Part shown: piece after piece, positions 45,197 to 55,022 of the stretch
Layout: every line of letters begins with the position of its first letter
Numbering within the stretch: position 1 is the stretch's first letter
Assembly: GCF_015999265.1 (NCBI RefSeq)
Contig: NZ_JAEAGR010000015.1
Coordinates: 54,765 to 118,764, forward strand
Source: Mobilitalea sibirica
Lineage (GTDB): Bacteria > Bacillota > Clostridia > Lachnospirales > Lachnospiraceae
Reading direction: 5' to 3'
Length of the DNA: 64,000 nucleotides
Translations under genes and position numbers: made by a program
The notes under the pieces: generated by a model
What the model was told of the DNA's origin: nothing
Seen by the model: only the letters and a program-made list of their open reading frames with translations
The model's database searches: none

Positions 45197-46600
45197 ATGT
45201 TGAAACCAAAACAAAGGATTTCATTCATTTGTTTATTGATTTTTTTATCTTCCTATATCGTCAAACCTGTTTCGGCTAGTAATATTACTAATGAGGTTGT
45301 ATGGCCAAACGGTCCGAATGTATATGCTGAGGCGGCTATTGTAATGGAGGCATCAACCGGCTTAATATTGTATGAGAAGAACATTCACCAGACTTATTAT
45401 CCTGCAAGTATAACAAAGATTATGACCGCTTTAATCGCTCTTGAGAATTCTTCTTTGGGAGAGGTTGTTACATTTTCTAGAGATGCCATCTTTGAAGTTG
45501 AGTTAGATAGCAGTAGGATTGGTATCGACGTGGGAGAACAATTAACAATGCAGCAATGTCTGTATGCCATTCTATTGGCATCTGCCAACGAGGTTACTTA
45601 TGCGATAGCAGAACATGTAGCAGGAAGTATCCCTGCTTTCGCTGAAATGATGAATGAGAAGGCAGAAAGCCTTGGCTGTAAAAACACAAATTTTACGAAC
45701 CCCCATGGACTTCCGGATAGTGAACATATAACAACTGCCTACGATATGGCTTTGATTACCAGAGAGGCCATGAAAAATGAGACCTTTCGCAAAATAACAG
45801 GAACACGAACATATCAGATTCCTCCAACGAATATACAGCCGGAGACCAGATATTTAAGAAATCACCACCGATTTATATTAAAGCAGGATTATACCTACGA
45901 CGGAGCTATCGGTGGGAAAACAGGTTACACAAGTAAAGCAAGATATACCTTGGCTTCCGTAGCCAAACGAGGTGATTTAGAACTAATCACCGTGGTTTTA
46001 AAGGATGACAGCTTTGCCCATCAGTATACGGATACCCAGAAGCTTTTTGATTATGGCTTTGACAACTTTTCCATCTATTCTATTGCTGATTTGGAAAATA
46101 CAAATGTAGTACATGAATCACCTTTTTTTACCCGGTATAATCATCTTCTAAATAAGTCGGATGATACTATTTCAACCGATGAAAAGGGTTATCTCATATT
46201 ACCAAACACTGCTTCCTTTGAGGATGCCAAAAAAGAAGTATCCTTTTATCCGGCAGCAAAAGAGCGGGAAAACGATACTATCATTGGTACGATCTCCTAT
46301 AGCTATCACAATAAATATGTAGGAGGCGCGGATATTATTTTAAAGAATAAAGAATTTCCTTCCCTGTTCCATAGAACCCCGAATCCCGGGATAGCTCCCA
46401 TCGTACCGGAGGATCCAAAAGAAAAACCAGGCGGTTCTATGCGCCCGGTTATCATTGGAATTATCGTCGGAATATTCGTTTTAACTATAGGTTTGTATTT
46501 TGTATTAGTGGAACGACCCCGTCTGAAACGTCGCAGTGCTTATTATAAAAAACGGGCGAATCGTAAGCTATACAGGGATAATGATTATCTTGATTTATAA
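45197..46600 (+). CDS. D-alanyl-D-alanine carboxypeptidase (penicillin-binding protein 5/DacF type)
   Basis: A 467-aa S11 serine carboxypeptidase that trims peptidoglycan stem peptides. A signal peptide covers about residues 1-27. Catalytic motifs are SITK (Ser71), SAN and KTG in GGKTGYT. The C-terminal beta region is followed by a membrane helix at about 415-437 (IIGIIVGIFVLTIGLYFVL) and a basic cytoplasmic tail, unlike the amphipathic anchor of PBP5. AGGAGGTTTTT precedes the ATG. It follows araD by 55 bp, but a common function is unlikely. Confidence 0.93.
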   Translation: MLKPKQRISFICLLIFLSSYIVKPVSASNITNEVVWPNGPNVYAEAAIVMEASTGLILYEKNIHQTYYPASITKIMTALIALENSSLGEVVTFSRDAIFEVELDSSRIGIDVGEQLTMQQCLYAILLASANEVTYAIAEHVAGSIPAFAEMMNEKAESLGCKNTNFTNPHGLPDSEHITTAYDMALITREAMKNETFRKITGTRTYQIPPTNIQPETRYLRNHHRFILKQDYTYDGAIGGKTGYTSKARYTLASVAKRGDLELITVVLKDDSFAHQYTDTQKLFDYGFDNFSIYSIADLENTNVVHESPFFTRYNHLLNKSDDTISTDEKGYLILPNTASFEDAKKEVSFYPAAKERENDTIIGTISYSYHNKYVGGADIILKNKEFPSLFHRTPNPGIAPIVPEDPKEKPGGSMRPVIIGIIVGIFVLTIGLYFVLVERPRLKRRSAYYKKRANRKLYRDNDYLDL

Positions 46601-46612
46601 TGTTAATAGCTA

Positions 46613-46637
46613 TCCTACGATATTATTTACCGTAGGA
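46613..46637. terminator. Hairpin between convergent genes
   Basis: TCCTACG pairs with CGTAGGA. It overlaps the stop codon of the coiled-coil gene and lies 13 bp past the carboxypeptidase stop, so it may serve both. Confidence 0.6.
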
Positions 46638-47798
46638 GGCGAATAAAGCTGCAATCTCATCTGCTGAAAGTGCTTTATTCGGATCATCATAAAGTGGAAC
46701 TATGACAGACTCTTCCTCTTCTGAGGATGCCTTGGATTCAGTTTCCGAATCAGTGATATCTAAACTTTCTGTTTCGGTTTCTGAAGCCATAGAGTCTGTT
46801 ATTTTTGTCTCCGTCTCAGAATTATCAACAATATCTTCATTCGCTAGTAAGTCATTAATGATATCCTCGTGCTCAGCCGTTTCATCGTTTTCATCGTTTT
46901 CATCAGCTTTATCTGAAGTTTCACTAGACTCCAATAAATTCATAAGATCATCTATTTCTTCTTCTGAAGCATTTTCTTCCTGGTAATCGTCCTCTCCAGA
47001 GAAATCCTTCGTTTCGTTTAGAATCGCTTTCTCTTCTATATTAGAACTATCTTTTTCTTCATCCTCCATAAGTATTTGATTAATCTCATCGTCCATATTA
47101 GAAGAATCGTTCATATCTTCTTCTATCTCAGCTTTTACTGCGCTTGCATTTAATTTAACATTTTCTGTAGCCTTATCCTCTAGGGATTGCTTCCTATCAG
47201 AGATATCAGATGTTTTAACTAGATTATCCTGAAGGAGAGCATGATTTTTCTCCAGTTGACTTAAGATGAGTGAAATCTGATCTATATAATCTAATCGTTC
47301 ACTTTCTTCCTTTAGGACTTTGATCAGTTGCTTCGTGTTTTCTTTATTATAATTAACCTGAAGATTTAAAGCGTTTTTCTGGCCTTCCATGGCTTTTTTT
47401 TGAAGTTCAATTAATTTTTGAATTGCATGAACGTTATTTTTCTCAATTGAGTTTAGTTGAAATTTTATATCCTCCAATTTGTCTTCCAGCATAGCCTGAC
47501 TTTTCTTAGCAGTAACATAAGATGCTTTTTGAATATTAAGTACCTCCGAAAATCTTTCTTCCCATTTTTCGGTTTCTTCCTTATATAGTTTCTCTAAGAA
47601 AAATAATGTCTTTTTTTTACTGTCCGTCCACTGGCTTTTGATACTCTCAAGCAGGAGATATCCTGTAATTATTACAACCACACTCATACCTGTGACACTA
47701 AAAGGATCACTTCCAAATTCATATATACTAAATATTAATAATAATAATGCTACCAGAAAACATATACTGAAAAAAGTTAAGTTTAGTTTTTTATTCAT
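46623..47798 (-). CDS. Membrane-anchored coiled-coil protein with an acidic Ser/Glu-rich tail
   Basis: A 391-aa protein. Two membrane helices lie within residues 8-53, then about 140 residues of coiled coil rich in Lys, Glu, Gln and Leu, then a very acidic low-complexity tail with SETETESLDITDSETESKAS. It ends in DPNKALSADEIAALFASYGK, a short conserved-looking motif reminiscent of the C-terminal end of some flagellar-motor and FliN/FliM-related clostridial proteins. The ATG at 47798 has AGGAG five bases upstream. Function unknown; the tail may bind a partner. Confidence 0.8.
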   Translation of the reverse strand: MNKKLNLTFFSICFLVALLLLIFSIYEFGSDPFSVTGMSVVVIITGYLLLESIKSQWTDSKKKTLFFLEKLYKEETEKWEERFSEVLNIQKASYVTAKKSQAMLEDKLEDIKFQLNSIEKNNVHAIQKLIELQKKAMEGQKNALNLQVNYNKENTKQLIKVLKEESERLDYIDQISLILSQLEKNHALLQDNLVKTSDISDRKQSLEDKATENVKLNASAVKAEIEEDMNDSSNMDDEINQILMEDEEKDSSNIEEKAILNETKDFSGEDDYQEENASEEEIDDLMNLLESSETSDKADENDENDETAEHEDIINDLLANEDIVDNSETETKITDSMASETETESLDITDSETESKASSEEEESVIVPLYDDPNKALSADEIAALFASYGK

Positions 47799-47965
47799 AC
47801 CGGCTCCTATCTGCTCTTTGATATACAAAACTAATAATAATGCATTTTCAGTATATATCGACAAAACCCACGCATATATTTACCTTTTTATTAGGATTTT
47901 GTCACTGAACATATAGGAAAGATAATTAATCTTAAGTAAAATCTAAAATTCCTTCTTAGATCCTG

Positions 47966-49357
47966 TTATTGGATGGGTAATCTTATTATAAATTTAGAAC
48001 CTTCGTTTACCTTACTTAAGAGTTCTATGGATCCGTTATAATAATTTACGATATGTTTTACTATGGACAACCCCAAACCGGTTCCGCCCATTTTCTTACT
48101 TCTTCCTTTGTCCACCCGGTAAAAGCGTTCAAACACCCGCTGCTTTGCATCCTCCGGAATTCCAACACCGGTATCTTCTACTGTTAAGACAAGTTCTTTG
48201 GCTTCAGAAGTAACCGTAACTTTAACCTTACCGTTTGGCTTGTTATATTTTATGGCATTCGTAATCAGATTACTGATAAGTTCTCTAAGTTGTTGCGCAT
48301 TGGCATGCATGACTATTGGTTTGCAGCTTAATTCGATTGTGACTTTGCAATCCTTAGCTAAGGGTTCTAAAGAGGTACATACTTCCTTTAACAGAGGACA
48401 TATTCGTACATCTGTAAGGGTAACCTCTATTTCTTTTGTTTCCAGACGGGATATCATCAATATATCATTTATAAGGTTCGTCATATTTGAAGTTTCCTTT
48501 TTAATTCTGGAATAGAAGTCCTTTTTCATCTTCTCATCCGTAAACAATCCGTTTTCTAATAACTCAATATAACCCTGGATGGATGTAATCGGTGTTTTTA
48601 ATTCGTGAGAAGCATTCGAGAAAAATTCTTGCCTTATCATCTTTTCAAATTCAATCCGATTTCTCGATTCCTTAACCGAATTAGCCATTTGCAGAACGGT
48701 TTGTGCTATCACATTCATTTCGTCGTACTGATATTGATCAAAATGAAATTCCGGATTTTCATCATTTAGTTTTAACATCTCTTCGGTTATTTCATTTAAG
48801 GGTTTTGTCATTGATCTTGAGAATTGTCTTGCTATTAATGCGGATATGGCCAATGTAATCCCTATACTGATTAAAATTGCCGGTAATAGCAGCCCGGTAT
48901 ATTCAAGGATACCGGAAAAAGGGTGCGCCATACGCAGAATATATTCACCGTTATTTGATAGAATGGCTACATAAAGCATAGATAGCTTTAAGGTATCGGA
49001 GGTTCGTCTTCCATATCCTACTCCCTCTTCCAAAGCTTCTTTAAACTCTTTCCTGTCCCCATGATTCTCCATGCTCCAGTAATCATCCACATCGCTATCC
49101 GCATGTACATTCCCTTTAAAATCCATGATGGTAAAACGGGAGGATTTATTACCTTGAATATTCTTATAATGGCCCACCTGATCTTGTAAATCACCTTCAT
49201 AATTCAGTGAGTGATCTACAATTCTTAAGGTATATAACATATCTTCCCTTGTTTTATCGAGAATGATACTGCTGATTGTTACACCAAAAATACTGCCGCT
49301 GAGTACCAGCGCCAGTGCTAAAATAGTAATAAATCTTTGAAAAATTGCCCTCTTCAC
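47966..49357 (-). CDS. phoR: Phosphate-regulon-type sensor histidine kinase
   Basis: A 463-aa membrane kinase. TM1 (about residues 8-31), an extracellular sensor of about 120 residues, TM2 (about 154-176), HAMP, then the H box SHELKTP (His251) and the N, G1 and G2 boxes (LISNLITNAIKYN, DTGVGIP, GGTGLGLSIVKH). It phosphorylates the adjacent regulator. The start is GTG, one base after the phoP stop. Its place after the pst-phoU operon makes the PhoR assignment strong. Confidence 0.9.
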   Translation of the reverse strand: MKRAIFQRFITILALALVLSGSIFGVTISSIILDKTREDMLYTLRIVDHSLNYEGDLQDQVGHYKNIQGNKSSRFTIMDFKGNVHADSDVDDYWSMENHGDRKEFKEALEEGVGYGRRTSDTLKLSMLYVAILSNNGEYILRMAHPFSGILEYTGLLLPAILISIGITLAISALIARQFSRSMTKPLNEITEEMLKLNDENPEFHFDQYQYDEMNVIAQTVLQMANSVKESRNRIEFEKMIRQEFFSNASHELKTPITSIQGYIELLENGLFTDEKMKKDFYSRIKKETSNMTNLINDILMISRLETKEIEVTLTDVRICPLLKEVCTSLEPLAKDCKVTIELSCKPIVMHANAQQLRELISNLITNAIKYNKPNGKVKVTVTSEAKELVLTVEDTGVGIPEDAKQRVFERFYRVDKGRSKKMGGTGLGLSIVKHIVNYYNGSIELLSKVNEGSKFIIRLPIQ

Positions 49358-49358
49358 T

Positions 49359-50045
49359 TTATTCCCCTGTTCTTACAAAGCGATAACCTACGCTTCGTAT
49401 CGTCTTAATGCATTCCGTGCCAATTCTTCCCAGTTTTTGCCGCAGTGTTCGAATATGGATGTCAAGGGTTCTGGATTCTCCGTCATATTCATAACCCCAG
49501 ATTTGATTGAGTAGTTCATCTCTGGATACGACTCTGGCACTGTTTTCTATTAAGTATATTAATAATTCATATTCCTTAAACGTAAGCTCAATTTCCCTAC
49601 CACCGTTTATTACCTCTCGTGTACTGGGGTTAATGGTTAAGGTTCCTATGGTATATAAATCATCATTTTCTTTTTTGACGGAACGTCTAAGCAGGGAGCG
49701 TATTCTTGCAGTCAGCTCAAGAACACCAAAAGGTTTTGTAATATAATCATCGGCTCCAACGTCTAAGCCGATTACCTTATCCAGTTCTTTATCCTTAGCA
49801 GTTAGACATATGATAGGTATGTTCTTTAATTTTGAGTCTTGTCTAATGTTTTTAATTGCAGTTAATCCATCCATTCCCGGTAGCATAATATCAAAGATAG
49901 CCATATCCGGCTTCTCTGTCTTCATGTTTTCAAGGGCAGGCTCCGCTGCTTCATAGGCCATTATTTTATATCCAAAGCCTTCTAAAGCTACTTTAAGCAA
50001 ATCTCTTATATTCTCATCATCCTCTATTACATAGATTCGTTCCAT
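49359..50045 (-). CDS. phoP: Phosphate-regulon-type response regulator (PhoB/PhoP, OmpR family)
   Basis: A 228-aa regulator. The receiver domain has acidic residues EDDEN, phospho-acceptor Asp52 in FDIMLPGMDG and the lysine in DYITKPFG. The C-terminal winged helix (about 130-228) ends with SRTLDIHIRTLRQKLG and the wing TIRSVGYRF. It is predicted to bind TTTACA-like repeats spaced 11 bp, as seen upstream of pstS. GGGAGGATAATCAT precedes the ATG. Confidence 0.93.
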   Translation of the reverse strand: MERIYVIEDDENIRDLLKVALEGFGYKIMAYEAAEPALENMKTEKPDMAIFDIMLPGMDGLTAIKNIRQDSKLKNIPIICLTAKDKELDKVIGLDVGADDYITKPFGVLELTARIRSLLRRSVKKENDDLYTIGTLTINPSTREVINGGREIELTFKEYELLIYLIENSARVVSRDELLNQIWGYEYDGESRTLDIHIRTLRQKLGRIGTECIKTIRSVGYRFVRTGE

Positions 50046-50147
50046 ATGATTATCCTCCCAATTATTAATAACGGGTATAGATCTTTTGAATAAATAAAAC
50101 TTAACGATAACTTCTTTATATTCTTTATTCTTTCTTATACCTATACG

Positions 50148-50203
50148 AAAACGGATATTATCATCATTGCCTGGAATGCATAATTATTTAATATCCGTTT
50201 TTT
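50148..50203 (-). terminator. Terminator between phoU and phoP
   Basis: AAAACGGATATTA (50148-50160) pairs perfectly with TAATATCCGTTTT (50189-50201). It lies 25 bp past the phoU stop and separates the pst-phoU unit from phoP-phoR. Confidence 0.8.
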
Positions 50204-50227
50204 AAGGCTTTTTCTTTTTTAAATATT

Positions 50228-50890
50228 TTATAATATTCTAATATTATTTACAGATCCAGTTTCACGAAATTCTGTCCACTCACATATGTTAACCGCATGA
50301 TCTCCAATCCGCTCAAAATACTTAGCAATCATTAATATATCAACACATTGGTCAACATGCTCTGAGGAAGATCTAAGTAAGGATGCAACCTCTTCCTTTA
50401 CTTTATCAAATAGATCATCTACCACATCATCCCGCTTAATAATCTCCTTAGCATCCTCCATATTTAAGCTAGTAAATGCCTGAACAGCATCATGAACCAT
50501 CTCTTTTGCCACTCTTCCCATCTCAGGAATGTGCTTAGCAAGATTGTATATGGGTTGCCTTTTTTCTCGGATAATTAATTCTGCTATGTCCGCTGCATGA
50601 TCTCCAATTCGCTCCATATCTGTTACCACCTTAAGTGCAGTTGTAACGATTCGAAGATCTCTGGCTACCGGTTGTTGTTTTAAAATAAGAGAAAGGCATC
50701 TGGATTCAATTGTCTTTTCAATATCATTAATGGTTCTGTCTCCCTGAATAATATCTTTCGAGAGCACCTCATCCTGGGTTTCAAACGCTTTTAAAGTTTT
50801 TTCAATCGCAGCTTCGATAAGTTGCCCCATTTCCTTGAGATTTTCCTTTAATACATTTAGTTCATATTCAAAGCTGAGTCTAGCCGTCAT
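50228..50890 (-). CDS. phoU: Phosphate transport system regulator PhoU
   Basis: PhoU couples the Pst transporter to PhoR and prevents excess phosphate uptake. The 220-aa all-helical protein consists of two three-helix halves, each with the metal-cluster motif: ERIGDHAADIAE and ERIGDHAVNICE. The ATG at 50890 has AAAGGAGGCGTTATT upstream; an in-frame ATG 66 bp earlier overlaps pstB and lacks a ribosome site. It is the last gene of the pst operon. Confidence 0.96.
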   Translation of the reverse strand: MTARLSFEYELNVLKENLKEMGQLIEAAIEKTLKAFETQDEVLSKDIIQGDRTINDIEKTIESRCLSLILKQQPVARDLRIVTTALKVVTDMERIGDHAADIAELIIREKRQPIYNLAKHIPEMGRVAKEMVHDAVQAFTSLNMEDAKEIIKRDDVVDDLFDKVKEEVASLLRSSSEHVDQCVDILMIAKYFERIGDHAVNICEWTEFRETGSVNNIRIL

Positions 50891-50948
50891 AATAACGCCT
50901 CCTTTAATCAAATTATAGTGGATATGGTAATCCATGTCAAATAACAGA

Positions 50949-51707
50949 TCAACCAAATCTACCCGTTATATAATCCTCTGTTCTTTTATCCACCGGTCTG
51001 GTAAATAAGGTGTCCGTAGCCGCAAATTCTACGACTTCTCCCACTAGGAAAAATGCAGTATAGTCTGATATGCGCGCAGCTTGCTGCATATTATGTGTTA
51101 CAATAGCAACCGTATATTTATCTTTTAATTCAGACATTAAGTCCTCGATTTTTAAAGTAGAAATAGGATCTAAGGCAGAGGTAGGCTCATCCATAAGCAG
51201 TACCTCTGGTTCAACCGCTAAGGCTCTGGCAATACATAACCTTTGCTGTTGTCCTCCGGACAATCCTAAGGCTGATTTTTTCAGTCTGTCCTTAACCTCA
51301 TCAAATAAAGCTGCTCCTATTAAACTTTGCTCAACGATTTCATCTAATTTTGCCTTAGATTTAATTCCGTGAATTCTAGGACCGTATGCCACATTATCGT
51401 AGATTGACATAGGAAACGGATTCGGCTGTTGAAACACCATTCCGATCTTCTTACGTAAAAGCGTTGTATCCACTCTTGGATCATAAATGTTTTCTCCATC
51501 CAAAATCACAGACCCCTCAATCACCACTCCGGGTACCAGATCATTCATCCGGTTCAATGTTTTTAAAAAGGTAGACTTACCACAGCCGGAGGGACCGATA
51601 AACGCCGTAATTGCCTTCTCCTTTATACTCATATCAACATCTTTTAATGCATGATTTGTACCGTAGTGCAGGTTCAAACCCTTAGTAATTATCTTATCTT
51701 TTATCAT
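50949..51707 (-). CDS. pstB: Phosphate ABC transporter ATP-binding protein
   Basis: The ATPase of the high-affinity phosphate importer. The 252-aa protein has Walker [10 protein letters not shown]-loop [10 protein letters not shown], signature [15 protein letters not shown], Walker [14 protein letters not shown] and the H-loop [23 protein letters not shown] is distinctive for PstB. The start at 51707 has GGAGGATATT upstream. It is followed by phoU and preceded by pstA with a 19-bp gap. Confidence 0.97.
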   Translation of the reverse strand: MIKDKIITKGLNLHYGTNHALKDVDMSIKEKAITAFIGPSGCGKSTFLKTLNRMNDLVPGVVIEGSVILDGENIYDPRVDTTLLRKKIGMVFQQPNPFPMSIYDNVAYGPRIHGIKSKAKLDEIVEQSLIGAALFDEVKDRLKKSALGLSGGQQQRLCIARALAVEPEVLLMDEPTSALDPISTLKIEDLMSELKDKYTVAIVTHNMQQAARISDYTAFFLVGEVVEFAATDTLFTRPVDKRTEDYITGRFG

Positions 51708-51726
51708 AATATCCTCCATCTATGTG

Positions 51727-52614
51727 CTATGACTGTCTATTCACGTCAAACTTACGTGATAAGAATTTCGTTAACAGATTGATACCTAATACAATTGACA
51801 ATAATACGAATGCTATACCAAATGCCACGTCGTACTGTGCCTTTTCCATACTAAGATACAACTCTATAGTTAAAGTCCCTCCAGGTTGTAATACTTTTTG
51901 GAATAATCCTTCTCCATACTCACCAACCTTTGGAAGTAAACGACCGCTTCCTGCGGTAAATAATAGTGCCGCTGACTCTCCTACAATCCGCCCGATGGAA
52001 AGGATAATACCGGTTATAATTCCCGGCATCGCAGAAGGAAGCAAGATGGTTCTTATCATGTACCATTTTGTAGCGCCTATCCCCAAAGCACCGCTACGAT
52101 AACTGGAGGGAACTGTTTTTAAAGCCTCCTGGGTATTTCTCGTAATTAATGGTAATACCATAAGTACTAAGGTTAGAGAACCAGTCAATATGGAATATCC
52201 CAGATTTAGAGTAATACCGAAAAAAACATAACCAAACAAACCAAAGACAATGGAAGGAATTCCGGCTAAGGTCTCTGTCGTAAATTCTATCAGCTGAACC
52301 ATTTTACCCGGTTTTGCATACTCATTCAGATAAATGGCGGCTCCTACACCAAATGGAACTGCAATCAAAAGAGTTATTATAATAATATATAAGGTATTCA
52401 CAATATTACCGGCTATACCGAAGGTTCCCTTCAATGCACTGGGTACCGTTGTAAGGAAAGACCAATTAATCGAAGAAAGACCGCGATATGCTACATAACT
52501 TACGATTCCGGCCAGAAGGAATATGGATACCGAGGCGAATAAATAAATTACTATATGAGCAATTGCATCCAAAGGTCTTACTTTCTTATTAAATATACTA
52601 TTACTTGTCGGCAT
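51727..52614 (-). CDS. pstA: Phosphate ABC transporter permease PstA
   Basis: A 295-aa inner-membrane permease with about six helices. It has AGIPSIVFGLFGY and the EAA loop ALGIGATKWYMIRTILLPSA typical of PstA. The N-terminal cytoplasmic segment is short. It overlaps pstC by 14 bp, so translation is coupled. It forms the channel with PstC. Confidence 0.96.
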   Translation of the reverse strand: MPTSNSIFNKKVRPLDAIAHIVIYLFASVSIFLLAGIVSYVAYRGLSSINWSFLTTVPSALKGTFGIAGNIVNTLYIIIITLLIAVPFGVGAAIYLNEYAKPGKMVQLIEFTTETLAGIPSIVFGLFGYVFFGITLNLGYSILTGSLTLVLMVLPLITRNTQEALKTVPSSYRSGALGIGATKWYMIRTILLPSAMPGIITGIILSIGRIVGESAALLFTAGSGRLLPKVGEYGEGLFQKVLQPGGTLTIELYLSMEKAQYDVAFGIAFVLLSIVLGINLLTKFLSRKFDVNRQS

Positions 52615-53539
52615 TCTTCTTTCCTCCCTTCATGACTCTATTTAATACCAGATTGATTATCATAATGAAAGCAAACAATACCAATCCGATGGTAAACAAC
52701 ACTCTTTTATGGGTATCCGCTGCATAGGACATCTCGCTAACAACTGCAGTGGTTAAAAAGCGTACCGAATTAAACGGTAACGGAAAGTTAGCACCATTGC
52801 CCGCTACTAAGCTGATTGCCATAGCTTCCCCAATAGCACGACCTACGCCTAGTACAACTGCTGTAACGATACCGGATTTCGCAGCCGGAATAATTACTTT
52901 AAAAATCGTCTGAATATGGGAAGCACCCATTGCCAGAGAAGCAAATTTATAATGCTTTGGAACTGCTTTTAGTGCTGCCTCACTAATATTAATCACGGTA
53001 GGAAGTATCATAATTGCCAATACCAGTACCGCTGAAATCAAATTGGAACCACCGGTGTATTGATGATTTGGTGAATCCGCATATACTGCCATTTCGATTT
53101 TATACATAAAAGGATTTAATATTAAGATACCTAGTAAACCATAGATAACCGAAGGGATACCCGCTAAAAGCTCAACCGCCGGCTTTACAATTGCTGCAAG
53201 ACGTTTTGGTGCAGTCTCAGCTAAGAATACAGCAGTCATAACACCAATCGGTACACCAATTAAAATTGCTAAAAAAGTGCCTACGATGGATGTTAAGATA
53301 ACATAAAGAATTCCATAGCTGGGATCTGCCGCATTTGGTTTCCATACAGTACCAAACAATATATCTCTGAGACCCACTTCAAAAATTGCAGGTGTACCAC
53401 TGATAATCATATATAAAGTTATTGAAAAAACCGCCAAAACAGCAAAAAATGCACAGGCTGTAAATATAAAACCTGCGGCTCTCTCAACTGAGTTTTTCGT
53501 TTTATAACTTCCTATAATTGAAAATTTTCTGTCACTCAT
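52601..53539 (-). CDS. pstC: Phosphate ABC transporter permease PstC
   Basis: A 312-aa permease with about six helices. It shows LLAGIPSVIYGLLGI and the EAA loop SLAMGASHIQTIFKVIIPAA, with AIGEAMAISLVAGNGANFP near the end. It lies 100 bp after pstS with a hairpin in between, which would reduce its expression relative to the binding protein. GGAGTTCTT-like ribosome sequence precedes the ATG. Confidence 0.96.
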   Translation of the reverse strand: MSDRKFSIIGSYKTKNSVERAAGFIFTACAFFAVLAVFSITLYMIISGTPAIFEVGLRDILFGTVWKPNAADPSYGILYVILTSIVGTFLAILIGVPIGVMTAVFLAETAPKRLAAIVKPAVELLAGIPSVIYGLLGILILNPFMYKIEMAVYADSPNHQYTGGSNLISAVLVLAIMILPTVINISEAALKAVPKHYKFASLAMGASHIQTIFKVIIPAAKSGIVTAVVLGVGRAIGEAMAISLVAGNGANFPLPFNSVRFLTTAVVSEMSYAADTHKRVLFTIGLVLFAFIMIINLVLNRVMKGGKKNADK

Positions 53540-53578
53540 AAGAACTCCTTATCCTCAAATTCTAATTCAATTATCAAA

Positions 53579-53615
53579 TGTAGGAAGAACCTCCCTAAAG
53601 AGTATTCTTCCTGCA
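53579..53615 (-). terminator. Intercistronic hairpin between pstS and pstC
   Basis: TGTAGGAAGAA pairs with TTCTTCCTGCA over 11 bp (one G-U). It lies 25 bp past the pstS stop. It probably works as a partial terminator or 3' stabiliser giving excess PstS. Confidence 0.75.
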
Positions 53616-53639
53616 TTTGTAACATTTGCGTTCTATTAC

Positions 53640-54518
53640 TTACTCAACAGTAATCAATCCAACCTCTTTTACAAGGTTCTGACCTTCTTCTGAATATATA
53701 AACTCGAAGAATGCCTGTACTAAGTCGCTTTGCTCAGAGATCTCTCCAACCGTTGCCATTACAAATGGACGGCTAAGGAAGTAACTTCCTGCTTTAATAT
53801 TAGCTTCTGTAGGTTCTACACCATCAAGATTTACAGCGATAACTGTATCATCTAATATATCTAAGGATACATATCCGATAGCACCCGGAGTGGAGGCTAC
53901 CTTAGCCATTACGCCGCCGGTACTGTTAATTTCATTAGAATATGCACACTGATCCTCTACCTCGAGCATTTCTTCAAATGCACCTCTGGTACCAGATCCG
54001 GATTCTCTTCCCACTACTACGATCGGTTGATCTGATCCACCTACCTCGCTCCAGTTCTTAATGGTTCCTTTATAAATGTCTGTTAACTGATCCTTTGTTA
54101 TATCTGTTACTGTATTATTTTTATCAACGATTACTGCAATACCATCAATTGCAACAATATTTTCAACTGCACCTTCCGCTTTTTCAGTTTCCTTTAAATT
54201 TCTGGATGCATTACCGATATCTACCGTTTTCGCCAATACTGCTTCAACGCCGGCACTGGATCCGATAAACTCTGCTTGTACTAAAACATTCGGATATTTG
54301 TTCATAAATGCTTCTGATGCTACATTCGCTAATTTTTCCATTGAAGTGGATCCTGCTAAGGTAAGGTTACCTTTCAAATCCGCAGTATCATTTTGCTCTG
54401 TGCCCTTATTTGTATTATTATCTGCCTTTTCACTACCCTCTTTTGCACAAGCACTCAATCCTCCTGCTACTACTAAGCAAGTAATTATTAATATTGCAAT
54501 CCCTCTAAATTTCTTCAT
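53640..54518 (-). CDS. pstS: Phosphate-binding lipoprotein PstS
   Basis: A 292-aa extracytoplasmic phosphate receptor. The lipobox is LSAC at about residue 21-24, followed by a short linker. Phosphate-binding segments are LTLAGSTSMEKLA, the EFIGSSAGVEAV loop and GRESGSGTRGAFEE. The ATG at 54518 has AAAGGAGAATTAGTG upstream. It is the first gene of the pst operon and lies behind a Pho-box-like array. Confidence 0.96.
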   Translation of the reverse strand: MKKFRGIAILIITCLVVAGGLSACAKEGSEKADNNTNKGTEQNDTADLKGNLTLAGSTSMEKLANVASEAFMNKYPNVLVQAEFIGSSAGVEAVLAKTVDIGNASRNLKETEKAEGAVENIVAIDGIAVIVDKNNTVTDITKDQLTDIYKGTIKNWSEVGGSDQPIVVVGRESGSGTRGAFEEMLEVEDQCAYSNEINSTGGVMAKVASTPGAIGYVSLDILDDTVIAVNLDGVEPTEANIKAGSYFLSRPFVMATVGEISEQSDLVQAFFEFIYSEEGQNLVKEVGLITVE

Positions 54519-54610
54519 CACTAATTCTCCTTTAATCAAATATTTATTTTCTTGTCTGTTTTCTACGATATTAAGATAACATTAATTTTATTACCTAGAT
54601 ATCATGATTG

Positions 54611-54638
54611 TGTATAGCTTTTGTAAAATCTACGTAAA
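54611..54638 (-). promoter_or_regulatory. Pho box: three TTTACA-like repeats at 11-bp spacing upstream of pstS
   Basis: On the minus strand TTTACG (54633-54638), TTTACA (54622-54627) and TATACA (54611-54616) start exactly 11 bp apart, the geometry of PhoP/PhoB sites. A -10-like TAAAAT lies downstream near 54588-54593. The array sits about 95 bp before the pstS start codon. Confidence 0.75.
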
Positions 54639-54739
54639 GTTGCATTTTTTTAAGGATTTTATGAATATTGTTCCTTTCTTTGCAAAATATATACTGTTTA
54701 TGGATATTAAGGTTATGTTTTATATTCATATCTTCAGTT

Positions 54740-54796
54740 AAAAAAAACGATGCTATAAACCTCCAACTTTTCATTGGAGATTTACAGCATCGTTTA
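54740..54796 (-). terminator. Strong terminator after tRNA-Arg
   Basis: AACGATGCT/AGCATCGTT plus CTCCAA/TTGGAG form a long stem, and the minus strand continues with eight T residues. It separates tRNA-Arg from the pstS promoter region. Confidence 0.93.
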
Positions 54797-54803
54797 ACTG
54801 TAA

Positions 54804-54877
54804 CGTGCCTGGCGGGATTCGAACCCACGGCCTTCCGCTTAGGAGGCGGACGCTCTATCCTGCTGAGCTACAAGCAC
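54804..54877 (-). tRNA. tRNA-Arg (CCT anticodon)
   Basis: A minus-strand cloverleaf: acceptor GTGCTTG/CAGGCAC, D arm AGCTCAGCAGGATAGAGC, anticodon stem TCCGC/GCGGA with loop CTCCTAA (anticodon CCT), and T arm GTGGGTTCGAATCCCGC. The discriminator is G, and CCA is not encoded. Confidence 0.94.
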
Positions 54878-55022
54878 ACACACGCAACGTGTTTATTTTA
54901 CTATTTTACGAAATGTAAGTCAATATCTTTATTGCTCGTTCTGTTATACTATGATTATTATTCTTTCTATGTCCACCTAGGATAAGACACTGTTTTTTGA
55001 TACTTGAATATAGCAATGAACT

